This document shows, one piece after another, positions 1 to 6,171 of a stretch of DNA of 6,171 nucleotides; position 1 is the stretch's first letter; every line of letters starts with the position of its first letter. Location: the NCBI GenBank assembly GCA_022704725.1, contig JAKJFV010000103.1, positions 1 to 6,171 of the forward strand. Direction: 5' to 3'. The notes below the pieces were generated by a model, which worked only from the letters and a program-made list of their open reading frames with translations, was not told the origin of the DNA and ran no database searches. This DNA is from Spirochaetota bacterium. Its GTDB lineage: Bacteria; Spirochaetota; Spirochaetia; Treponematales; Treponemataceae. The translations under genes were made by a program, and so were the position numbers.

Positions 1-1
1 G

Positions 2-454
2 GATTTATTTTACCGTCTTAATGTAGTTCACCTTCATATTCCGCCGCTGAGAGACCGCAAGGATGATATTCCTCTTATGGTAACACAGTTTTTAGAAGAG
101 TTTGCCCGGGAAAATGGAAAAACTATCACCGGTATAGATTCAAGGGCCCGCTCAGCCTTATACACCTATGATTGGCCCGGCAACATCCGCCAGCTTAGAA
201 ATTGTATGGAAAGCGCAGTTGTCATGTGTCAGGGTACCAGCATTGCTCTTGATGATCTTCCTCCCTCGGTAATACAAAACACTCACGCAGATACTATACA
301 AATTCCTGTTGGAATTTCATTGTCGGAAGCCGAAAAAATAATCATTCAGCAGAATTTAGCCTTTCAAAATGGAAATAAATCTAAAACAGCTGATATTCTT
401 GAAATAGGCAGAAAAACTCTTCACCGGAAATTAGATGAATATGGAGTTGAATAG
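2..454 (+). CDS. Sigma-54-dependent response regulator (AtoC/NtrC type), C-terminal part
   Basis: This gene is cut by the left edge; the frame is open from base 2 and ends at TAG 452-454, giving the last 150 residues. The visible part starts with DLFYRLNVV, followed by IPPLRDRKDDIPLL, the well-known end of the sigma-54 AAA+ domain; the Arg of FYRLN corresponds to an arginine finger of the family. The WPGNIRQLRN segment (173-202) carries the sensor II arginine (codon 188-190). The last 45 residues are a Fis-type helix-turn-helix with GNKSKTADIL and GRKTLHRKL. Proteins of this family bind upstream enhancer sites and use ATP to open promoters held by sigma-54 RNA polymerase. An N-terminal receiver domain is typical but lies outside the window, so a PspF-like or GAF-type regulator is not excluded. 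Nothing shows that it controls the genes downstream, and I see no clear sigma-54 promoter (GG-N10-GC) in the spacer. Confidence 0.93.
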   Translation, partial: DLFYRLNVVHLHIPPLRDRKDDIPLMVTQFLEEFARENGKTITGIDSRARSALYTYDWPGNIRQLRNCMESAVVMCQGTSIALDDLPPSVIQNTHADTIQIPVGISLSEAEKIIIQQNLAFQNGNKSKTADILEIGRKTLHRKLDEYGVE

Positions 455-484
455 TTAGTTTATTTCTCTATCTGTAAACGAATT

Positions 485-495
485 AAAACTGTTTT
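485..495. repeat. 11-base perfect palindrome in the spacer upstream of ileS
   Basis: AAAAC and GTTTT flank a single central T. It is too tight to fold as an RNA hairpin and is not followed by a T run, so it is not a terminator. It could be a binding site for a dimeric regulator, but a short AT-rich dyad can also arise by chance. The rest of the spacer (455-589) shows no other convincing structure. Confidence 0.3.
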
Positions 496-534
496 CAATG
501 CACCCGGTATAAAACCTATTGATGAATATGCCCA

Positions 535-562
535 TTTATGCGATAATTGTACGATTTATATT
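535..562 (+). promoter_or_regulatory. Weak candidate sigma-70 promoter for ileS
   Basis: TATATT at 557-562 matches five of six -10 consensus bases. The hexamer 16 bases upstream, TTTATG (535-540), matches only three of six -35 bases. Transcription would start near 569, leaving a leader of about 20 nt before the TTG start. The region is AT-rich, so such matches are expected by chance. Transcription may instead read through from the regulator gene. Confidence 0.2.
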
Positions 563-579
563 AATGCCATTATTACAGT

Positions 580-583
580 GAGG
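580..583 (+). promoter_or_regulatory. Shine-Dalgarno sequence (GAGG) that sets the ileS start at TTG 590
   Basis: GAGG lies six bases before TTG 590, a standard distance. The in-frame GTG at 578 overlaps this motif and has only AT-rich sequence without purine complementarity in front of it. This site therefore argues for the TTG start. Confidence 0.7.
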
Positions 584-589
584 ACTATT

Positions 590-3500
590 TTGTACGAACC
601 TGTGGATCCTAAAGTGAACTTCTCTGAAGCAGAAGAAAAAGTTTTAAAATTTTGGGAAGATAATAGTATCTTCAAAAAATCAATAGAAATTAGAGCTGAA
701 AGCCCTGAATATGTTTTTTATGACGGCCCCCCCTTTGCAACAGGTCTTCCTCATTTTGGTCATTTTATTCCAAGCACAATTAAAGATATAATTCCCCGAT
801 ACCAGACAATGAAGGGCAAAAAGGTTGAACGCCGTTTCGGCTGGGATTGTCATGGTCTTCCGGTCGAAAATCTCATAGAAAAAGAATTAGGTTTAAATTC
901 AAAAACAGATATAGAAAAATTCGGTATTGATAAATTTAATGAAGCCTGCCGCTCAAGTGTATTGCGATATGTTGAAGAATGGAAACAGACTATTACAAGG
1001 CTCGGCCGATGGGTTGATTTTGACAATGATTATAAAACCATGGAACCTGCCTATATGGAATCCATTTGGTGGGTTGTAAAAAAACTATGGGAAAACGGTT
1101 TACTGTATGAAGGTCATTATATTCTGCCGTATTGTCCCCGCTGTTCGACAGTTCTTTCAAATCATGAATTAAACTTAGGCGGTTATAAGGATGTTCACGA
1201 TCCTGCAATTACGGTCCGTTTCAAGGTAACCGGAGCAGGTGAGGAACTGATCAAAGAAGACAAGAATCTTTTAAATGGAAATACCTATCTTCTTGCATGG
1301 ACGACAACTCCCTGGACCCTTCCCTCAAATCTTGGTCTTACCATGGGCGCTGATGTTGATTACGTCAAGGTTAAGGACGGTGAAGATTTTTACATTCTGG
1401 CAAAAGCCCGTTTAGGCGCCTATTACAAAAATCCGGAAGATTATGTAACAGTCTGGACTAAAAAAGGCAGTGAACTGCTGGGGCTTACATACGAACCCTT
1501 ATTCCCGTATTTTTCCGCATTGCATACAAATGAAGATGGATCAGCGGGTGCTTTCCGTGTATTTAACGGAGACTTTGTTACTACAGAAGACGGAACAGGA
1601 ATAGTACATACAGCTCCAGGATTCGGCGAAGAAGATAATAAGGTGTTTAAAGGTACCGGTGTACCTGTTATTTGTCCTGTTGACTCTGAATGTAAATTTA
1701 CAGCTGAAGTGAGCGATTTTACAGGCAGATTTGTAAAAGACTGTGATAAAGATATTATAGATCGTTTAAAATCTGAAGGTAAACTTGTAAAAAGAGATCA
1801 AATACTTCACTCTTATCCTCATTGCTGGAGATGTTCAAGTCCACTAATTTACCGTGCTGTCGGAAGCTGGTTTGTGGGTGTTGAATCGATCCGCGACAAA
1901 CTGCTTACTGCTAATTATAAGATTACCTGGCAGCCTGATCACATTAAATCCGGACGTTTTGGTAAATGGCTCGAAGGAGCACGGGACTGGGCAATAAGCA
2001 GAAACAGATACTGGGGTAATCCTATACCTGTATGGAAGTGTGAAGATTGCGGTAAAACTATTTGCGTTGGCAGCCGTGATGAATTAAAGGATCTGTCAGG
2101 AATATATCCTGAAGATCTTCATAAACACTTTGTCGACAAGATTACTATTCCCTGTGAATGCGGTTCATCTATGCGCAGAATACCGGAAGTACTTGACTGC
2201 TGGTTTGAATCCGGTGCTATGCCATATGCACAGAACCATTATCCGTTCGATAACAAGGACTATTTTGAGCAGCATTTCCCTGCCGATTTTATATCTGAAG
2301 GTTTGGATCAGACAAGAGGATGGTTTTATACTCTTACAGTTCTGGCTGCAGCCTTATTCGATAAACCTGCTTTTAATAACTGCATCGTAAGCGGGCTTGT
2401 TCTTGCTTCTGACGGAAAAAAAATGTCAAAAAGCCTGCGTAATTATACAGATCCTGCTGTAGCAGTTAAGCAGTTCGGCGCAGACGCTATACGCTTATTT
2501 TTAATGCATTCTGCTGTTGTAAAAGCAGATGATTTAAAATACAGCGATGACGGAGTTAGAGACATCCTTAAAGGTATTCTCATACCGCTTTGGAACAGCT
2601 ACAGCTTTTTTATAACATACGCAAATATTGACGGTATTCAAGCCGGCGGTCATGCATTTGACACAGATCTGCCGACTAATCCTCTTGACCGCTGGCTTTT
2701 ATCAATTACTCAGAAGCTCATATTTGATGTTACTAATGCAATGGATGAATATGATCTTTCAAAAGCTATAGATCCTATTGTTTATTACATTGACCAGGTA
2801 AATAACTGGTATATTAGAAGAAGCAGAAGAAGATTTTGGAAAAGTGAGAATGACGGCGACAAAAAAGAAGCCTATGAAGCACTGTATTATGCTTTAAAAA
2901 CATTTTCAAAGGTCGCTGCACCCGTAATTCCTTTTATTACAGAGTCTATGTATCTTAACCTAAAACAGGCATCTGAACCGGAATCTGTCCATCTTAATGA
3001 TTATCCTGCCTTTGATGAATCAAAACGCGATTTGGATCTAGAGTTCAAAATGGACACAGTTCAAAAAGCTGTTTCTATGGGAAGATCCTTACGGTATCAG
3101 TTTAACTTAAAAATTAGACAGCCTCTAAAAAGCGTCGAATTTGTAACAAGAAATCCTGATGAAAAAGCAGTGTTATTGGAAATGGAAGAGAGTATACGGG
3201 AAGAGCTGAATGTCAAAAAAGTCGTTTTCCATGAAAGGGAAGATGAACTTGTCGAATATAAGGCAAAGGCTAATTTTAAAACCTTAGGAAAAGCCCTCGG
3301 CCCGCTAATGAAGGCTGCTTCTTCTGTAATTGCCGGACTTGATCAGGACACCATTCAGTCTATTCTTGACGGATCTACTATCAGTATTGATGTGGAAGGC
3401 ACTTCCGTTGATATTGATATTGACAAAATTATTATTGAGAGACTGGAAAAGGCACAGCTTAAAGTTGTAAATGAAGGAACCTTAACTGTTGCACTGGATT

Positions 3501-3775
3501 CTGAAATTACCGAAGAACTCCAAATGGAGGGTAATGTAAGAGATCTTGTACGCGGCATCCAAAATTTGCGTAAAGAATCCGGACTGGAAGTTACCGACAG
3601 AATTATACTGAAAATCTCCGGCAGTCAAGCGCTTAAATCGGCTTACACAATGTTCAGCGACTACATAGCCAGTGAAACTTTAGCTGTAAAAATGCTTTGG
3701 ACAGACGCAGCAGAAGGTTTTATAACTGTTGAAGCGGGAGAAGAAATGTGGAGTGCAAAAATTGAAAAAGCGTAA
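590..3775 (+). CDS. ileS: Isoleucyl-tRNA synthetase, eukaryote-like (type 2)
   Basis: This cytoplasmic class I synthetase charges tRNA-Ile with isoleucine using ATP and hydrolyses mischarged valine. With the TTG start it is 1061 residues, the length of the long type 2 enzymes. Landmarks in this numbering: the HIGH motif as HFGH (55-58); WTTTPW (237-242) and GTGIVHTAPG (335-344) of the editing domain; WGNPIPVW (475-482); KMSKS (611-615); and the Arg-rich WYIRRSRRRFW (740-750) at the start of the anticodon-binding part. Cys pairs 182/185 with 412/415, and 484/487 with 522/524, look like two zinc sites. HFGHF followed by TIKDIIPRY and the long C-terminal region are typical of type 2, the form known in spirochaetes and eukaryotes and less sensitive to mupirocin. 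An alternative GTG start at 578 adds four residues but lacks a ribosome binding site. The frame is intact, and its end overlaps the next gene by 14 bases. Confidence 0.97.
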   Translation: MYEPVDPKVNFSEAEEKVLKFWEDNSIFKKSIEIRAESPEYVFYDGPPFATGLPHFGHFIPSTIKDIIPRYQTMKGKKVERRFGWDCHGLPVENLIEKELGLNSKTDIEKFGIDKFNEACRSSVLRYVEEWKQTITRLGRWVDFDNDYKTMEPAYMESIWWVVKKLWENGLLYEGHYILPYCPRCSTVLSNHELNLGGYKDVHDPAITVRFKVTGAGEELIKEDKNLLNGNTYLLAWTTTPWTLPSNLGLTMGADVDYVKVKDGEDFYILAKARLGAYYKNPEDYVTVWTKKGSELLGLTYEPLFPYFSALHTNEDGSAGAFRVFNGDFVTTEDGTGIVHTAPGFGEEDNKVFKGTGVPVICPVDSECKFTAEVSDFTGRFVKDCDKDIIDRLKSEGKLVKRDQILHSYPHCWRCSSPLIYRAVGSWFVGVESIRDKLLTANYKITWQPDHIKSGRFGKWLEGARDWAISRNRYWGNPIPVWKCEDCGKTICVGSRDELKDLSGIYPEDLHKHFVDKITIPCECGSSMRRIPEVLDCWFESGAMPYAQNHYPFDNKDYFEQHFPADFISEGLDQTRGWFYTLTVLAAALFDKPAFNNCIVSGLVLASDGKKMSKSLRNYTDPAVAVKQFGADAIRLFLMHSAVVKADDLKYSDDGVRDILKGILIPLWNSYSFFITYANIDGIQAGGHAFDTDLPTNPLDRWLLSITQKLIFDVTNAMDEYDLSKAIDPIVYYIDQVNNWYIRRSRRRFWKSENDGDKKEAYEALYYALKTFSKVAAPVIPFITESMYLNLKQASEPESVHLNDYPAFDESKRDLDLEFKMDTVQKAVSMGRSLRYQFNLKIRQPLKSVEFVTRNPDEKAVLLEMEESIREELNVKKVVFHEREDELVEYKAKANFKTLGKALGPLMKAASSVIAGLDQDTIQSILDGSTISIDVEGTSVDIDIDKIIIERLEKAQLKVVNEGTLTVALDSEITEELQMEGNVRDLVRGIQNLRKESGLEVTDRIILKISGSQALKSAYTMFSDYIASETLAVKMLWTDAAEGFITVEAGEEMWSAKIEKA
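3750..3753 (+). promoter_or_regulatory. Shine-Dalgarno sequence (GGAG) inside ileS that sets the lipoprotein start
   Basis: GGAG lies eight bases before TTG 3762, within the last codons of ileS. In-frame alternatives are poorer: TTG 3729 has only AAGG at a distance of 11, GTG 3753 has GGGAG at 12, and GTG 3786 has only AAAG in front. Ribosomes finishing ileS at 3775 pass directly over this site, so translational coupling is likely. Confidence 0.55.
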
Positions 3776-4658
3776 AGATTTTACTGTGAAATTTTTAAGA
3801 ATCTTTCCGGTTTTTACACTGCTTATTCTTCTTGCAGGTTGTGCGGCGGTTCCTGTGTATGAAGATATCAGCTATTTTTCCTTCCTGTCGTCTGATAATG
3901 ATATATATATTTCGCTTAATGTTCAGAAAAATAGAACTATTTTGTCCGCTATGCTCAAAAAAATGTCGCCTGAAATGAAAGACAGCGAAATAAACCAAAT
4001 ACTTGATAGAACCAGAAACCTGTATGTAGGTATTAGATTAGACGACACAAATGAAAATCAAAGTATTGAACTGTGCGCAGAGGGTAATTTTCCTCCGCTC
4101 ATTACTTCTGCTTTTACACGGAATAAGGGATGGACTAAGGAAAAATTGATTTTTCCCGTTGCTGCCGGAAAAATGATAAAACAGACTTCCTATGTTCATT
4201 CAAGCGGTATTTCTCTTGCTCTCCCGAACTCTTCGATTATCTTTCTTTCTTCAAATACAATAGAACCGATGCTTACGTCTTTTTACAATCCCCCTCCTTC
4301 TGACTGGCCTCAATATGCACTTGATGCAGTGACCAATAAGGATGACGATGCAAAAATACGATCATATGTACCGGATCCGGGTGTTTTACTCCCAAAAATT
4401 ATTGGTCTTGGTGTACAATTAGCATTAGAAGATGCAACTGCTGTTGCATCAGAAGTTTATATACCCGGTAAACCTGCTCAATTTTCGGCAGACATAGATT
4501 TGTATTTTAAGGATGTCAGGGCAGTGAAAGCTTCTGCTGCACTTTTAAAACTTGCCTCAATGGGCAGTCAAATTGAAATTATACAAAAGGCAGATACGCA
4601 TCTAAGTTTACAAGGCGTAGTCCTTTCTTTAGATACATTACTTGGTATGAAATTCTAG
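3762..4658 (+). CDS. Membrane lipoprotein, probable TP0453-like outer membrane lipoprotein
   Basis: With the chosen TTG start the product has 298 residues. It opens with a basic stretch (MKKRKDF), a hydrophobic core and the lipobox LAGC. Cys27 (codon 3840-3842) would be the lipidated first residue after signal peptidase II cleavage. A shorter start at GTG 3786 would still give a 19-residue signal peptide. The mature part has no transmembrane helix. It contains several possible amphipathic helices (about residues 57-68, 74-88, 207-222 and 251-268) and a hydrophobic C-terminal stretch (283-298). Position right after ileS, size and lipobox fit T. pallidum TP0453, a lipoprotein reported to sit concealed in the outer membrane and to insert into bilayers through amphipathic helices. 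I infer orthology mainly from gene order; the sequence itself proves only that this is a lipoprotein. The start overlaps ileS by 14 bases. Confidence 0.85.
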   Translation: MKKRKDFTVKFLRIFPVFTLLILLAGCAAVPVYEDISYFSFLSSDNDIYISLNVQKNRTILSAMLKKMSPEMKDSEINQILDRTRNLYVGIRLDDTNENQSIELCAEGNFPPLITSAFTRNKGWTKEKLIFPVAAGKMIKQTSYVHSSGISLALPNSSIIFLSSNTIEPMLTSFYNPPPSDWPQYALDAVTNKDDDAKIRSYVPDPGVLLPKIIGLGVQLALEDATAVASEVYIPGKPAQFSADIDLYFKDVRAVKASAALLKLASMGSQIEIIQKADTHLSLQGVVLSLDTLLGMKF

Positions 4659-4662
4659 GAGG
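4657..4662 (+). promoter_or_regulatory. Consensus Shine-Dalgarno sequence overlapping the lipoprotein stop codon
   Basis: AGGAGG uses the last two bases of the lipoprotein TAG and ends five bases before ATG 4668. It is the strongest ribosome binding site in the window, which suggests the phosphoribosyltransferase-like protein is translated at least as well as its neighbours. Confidence 0.85.
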
Positions 4663-4667
4663 AATAT

Positions 4668-5738
4668 ATGAATTCGAAAATTATCTTGAAGGCGGAATCT
4701 TTGGACGGTTACCTAACTGAAAAAGATCAACAGTATTTATCTCAAATGGATGTACTGTATGAAAAGGTCATGAGGTCTTTCAAGATAATTGCATCCGGGG
4801 GATTCAGTACCACTATTGCAGCGGAAGAAAAAAAGGTGATAGATATTTTTAATGAAATGGGTCACATAATGCAGACGATTTGTACCGAAGTACCTTCCCT
4901 GCAGGTATTTTCATTCATTACTGAAGAAGAAAGTCATGCAGAAGCTTCCCGTGTAATTGCAAAACTTCGAGATATTCGCACAGGGCATCAGGAGTTTTTG
5001 TATTACAGTCAGAGAGCGTATGAAATGCTTTTCCGTTTAGCTTTTACCGGAAATCACAGCGATAACAAAAATTATCTTGTAGTTAAAACTCCTGTTACAA
5101 CACCTGTTCAAAATTACTCAGTTCACAAAATACCGGATATTGATTATAAAATTGAGAATACAGTTATGTGCGTTATGCTGCGCGGTGCATTACTTCCTTC
5201 AATGATTATGTCAAAGGAGATTGAAGAGTATTCTTCTCACGGCTATGTAACACCTTTTGCCTTGTTTAAAATTAAGCGTGATGATTCAAAAAAAGAAGAA
5301 AATATGGAATACGTTCTGGATCTTAAGAATTCATTTTTTGATATAGAAGAGCTCAACGGTAAAGACCTTATTTTTGCAGATCCCATGAATGCAACAGGCG
5401 GATCATTAGTTACTGTAGTAAAATACTTATTGGAACAGGGCGTTAAACCAAAGTCTATAAAATTTTTTAATGTAATTGCAGCCCTTAAGGGCAGTCTGCG
5501 GGTTGTTCGGGCTCTTGAAAACTGTACATGCTACACCCTTTGGATGGATCCTGTATTAAACTCATCTGCCTATATTATGCCAGGCTTAGGTGATGCCGGC
5601 GACCGTTTAAACGGCCGTGACAATGATGAAATTCCTCGGAATATTATTCAGCTTATTGCAGATTACGGATCTGATATTTCGGGTCTGTATCGATCCCAGC
5701 TGCGTAAAATAGAACAAACAGTGCTGGGCAATAGATAA
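4668..5738 (+). CDS. Uracil phosphoribosyltransferase-family protein with N-terminal extension
   Basis: The product has 356 residues, against about 208 for standard bacterial Upp. The family domain spans about 95-320: KLRDIRTGHQEF (99-110) resembles the Upp N-terminus; MLRGALLPSM (170-179) sits where Upp has LRAGLGMM; FADPMNATGGS (236-246) is the PRPP-binding loop; and YIMPGLGDAGDRLNG (302-316) is the uracil-binding loop. Upp converts uracil and PRPP to UMP in pyrimidine salvage, in the cytoplasm. Differences from typical Upp are a Leu-to-Asn change in the PRPP loop (DPMNATGG), LRGAL instead of LRAGL, and NGR in place of the FGT that normally ends the protein. It also has about 95 extra N-terminal residues without a recognisable domain and about 35 extra C-terminal ones. 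It has no signal peptide. It may be a salvage enzyme or a relative with another substrate or a regulatory role, so I leave the symbol empty. The start is fixed by a consensus ribosome binding site. Confidence 0.85.
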   Translation: MNSKIILKAESLDGYLTEKDQQYLSQMDVLYEKVMRSFKIIASGGFSTTIAAEEKKVIDIFNEMGHIMQTICTEVPSLQVFSFITEEESHAEASRVIAKLRDIRTGHQEFLYYSQRAYEMLFRLAFTGNHSDNKNYLVVKTPVTTPVQNYSVHKIPDIDYKIENTVMCVMLRGALLPSMIMSKEIEEYSSHGYVTPFALFKIKRDDSKKEENMEYVLDLKNSFFDIEELNGKDLIFADPMNATGGSLVTVVKYLLEQGVKPKSIKFFNVIAALKGSLRVVRALENCTCYTLWMDPVLNSSAYIMPGLGDAGDRLNGRDNDEIPRNIIQLIADYGSDISGLYRSQLRKIEQTVLGNR

Positions 5739-6171
5739 TGAAAAAAATTATTCCTGTGTTATTTGCGCTCTGCTTTTTTTTCTATTCATGTATTACATCT
5801 TCTGTAGTCATGAAGGAAATGTATTCAGAGTATTATGCAATAGCAGAGCAATATTATACTAATAAAAACTATATTAAAGCCCTTGAATACTACAGCAAAG
5901 CAAAGGGAAGCAGTGAATTGGTAAACAGCTGTAATTATAAAATGGCTAGAATTTATACCCAAACAGGGGACTATTCAACAGCATATGAAATGTTTACCTC
6001 TCTTTTACTGCAGGATCCCGATAATTCATCCCTTATGTCTTCACTTGCCTATGTTTGCGGAAAAAAAGGTGATTATGAAGAAGCCGTAAAATTGTATGAA
6101 AATATTCTGCAAACATATACTTATGATACTGTTTCAATGAAAAACTTAACTATGATTTACAATCATATGGG
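5738..6171 (+). CDS. TPR-repeat lipoprotein, N-terminal part (runs off the right edge)
   Basis: The frame is open from ATG 5738 to the window edge, giving 144 codons. The N-terminus is a lipoprotein signal peptide: MKKIIP, a hydrophobic core, then FYSC with Cys18 (codon 5789-5791). Phe at -3 fits the relaxed spirochaetal lipobox but not the strict Leu-Ala/Ser-Gly-Cys form. Tetratricopeptide-like helix pairs follow: YYAIAEQYYTNKNYIKALEYYSKA, broken here as YYAIAEQYY and NYIKALEYYSKA; then ARIYTQTGDYSTAYEMF; then LAYVCGKKGDYEEAVKLYENIL; and the start of a fourth at the edge. TPR lipoproteins usually act as periplasm-facing scaffolds for envelope complexes; the partner cannot be told here. The ATG shares its A with the previous TAA stop (TAATG) and has no good Shine-Dalgarno sequence, so translation probably depends on coupling to the phosphoribosyltransferase-like gene. 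Total length is unknown. Confidence 0.88.
   Translation, partial: MKKIIPVLFALCFFFYSCITSSVVMKEMYSEYYAIAEQYYTNKNYIKALEYYSKAKGSSELVNSCNYKMARIYTQTGDYSTAYEMFTSLLLQDPDNSSLMSSLAYVCGKKGDYEEAVKLYENILQTYTYDTVSMKNLTMIYNHM

Noticed and set aside
522..581. A 19-codon open frame (MNMPIYAIIV...) that ends on the ileS ribosome binding site, possible leader peptide
   Set aside because: It has no Shine-Dalgarno sequence, contains only a few Ile codons and no attenuator hairpin follows. It is short enough to be chance.
455..589. T-box riboswitch or attenuator controlling ileS
   Set aside because: The spacer is too short for a T-box, has no AGGGTGG-type T-box sequence and no terminator hairpin with a T run.
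727..733. Run of seven C bases near the ileS HIGH motif as a phase-variable tract
   Set aside because: It encodes the conserved Gly-Pro-Pro before the HIGH motif of an essential enzyme; switching it off would not be tolerated.
993..1208. Minus-strand open frame of 71 codons inside ileS
   Set aside because: It lies opposite the strongly conserved synthetase coding sequence, and its product has no recognisable features.
2130..2390. Plus-strand open frame of 86 codons in another frame inside ileS
   Set aside because: It is fully contained in the catalytic part of ileS, which includes conserved motifs, and has no ribosome binding site or plausible product.
2416..2423. Run of eight A bases in ileS as a slippage site
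   Set aside because: It is explained by the conserved GKKMSKS codons, and no alternative frame product makes sense.
3355..3558. Minus-strand open frame of 67 codons opposite the 3' part of ileS
   Set aside because: Its Ser- and Ile-rich product is the shadow of Asp/Glu-rich and Ile-rich coding on the other strand.
3795..3998. Minus-strand open frame of 67 codons opposite the lipoprotein start
   Set aside because: It is antisense to a clear signal peptide and has no supporting signals.

Overview
This window looks like chromosomal DNA from a spirochaete, most likely a Treponema. The DNA is AT-rich by eye (roughly 40% GC). It carries a long, eukaryote-like isoleucyl-tRNA synthetase, and directly downstream a lipoprotein of about 300 residues. 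That matches, from memory, the T. pallidum order ileS (TP0452) then TP0453. The assignment rests on recalled gene order and family features, not on a search.

Layout, all on the + strand. Bases 2-454 are the C-terminal end of a sigma-54-dependent response regulator (end of the AAA+ domain, then a Fis-type helix-turn-helix). A spacer of about 135 bases follows, with one short perfect palindrome and at best a weak promoter. Bases 590-3775 encode isoleucyl-tRNA synthetase, best started at a TTG that has a Shine-Dalgarno sequence, not at the in-frame GTG 12 bases upstream. Bases 3762-4658 encode a lipoprotein whose ribosome binding site and start lie inside the end of ileS. Bases 4668-5738 encode a uracil-phosphoribosyltransferase-family protein with an extra N-terminal region. 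From 5738 to the right edge runs the start of a TPR-repeat lipoprotein, joined to the previous gene by a TAATG stop/start overlap.

The last four genes are packed with overlaps or single-digit gaps and very probably form one transcript: a tRNA synthetase, an envelope lipoprotein, a phosphoribosyltransferase-like protein and a second envelope lipoprotein. I see no internal terminator, RNA gene, mobile element, CRISPR array or tandem repeat. The parts most worth following up are the unusual phosphoribosyltransferase-like protein and its tight linkage to two lipoproteins. The rest is ordinary, well-packed spirochaete chromosome.
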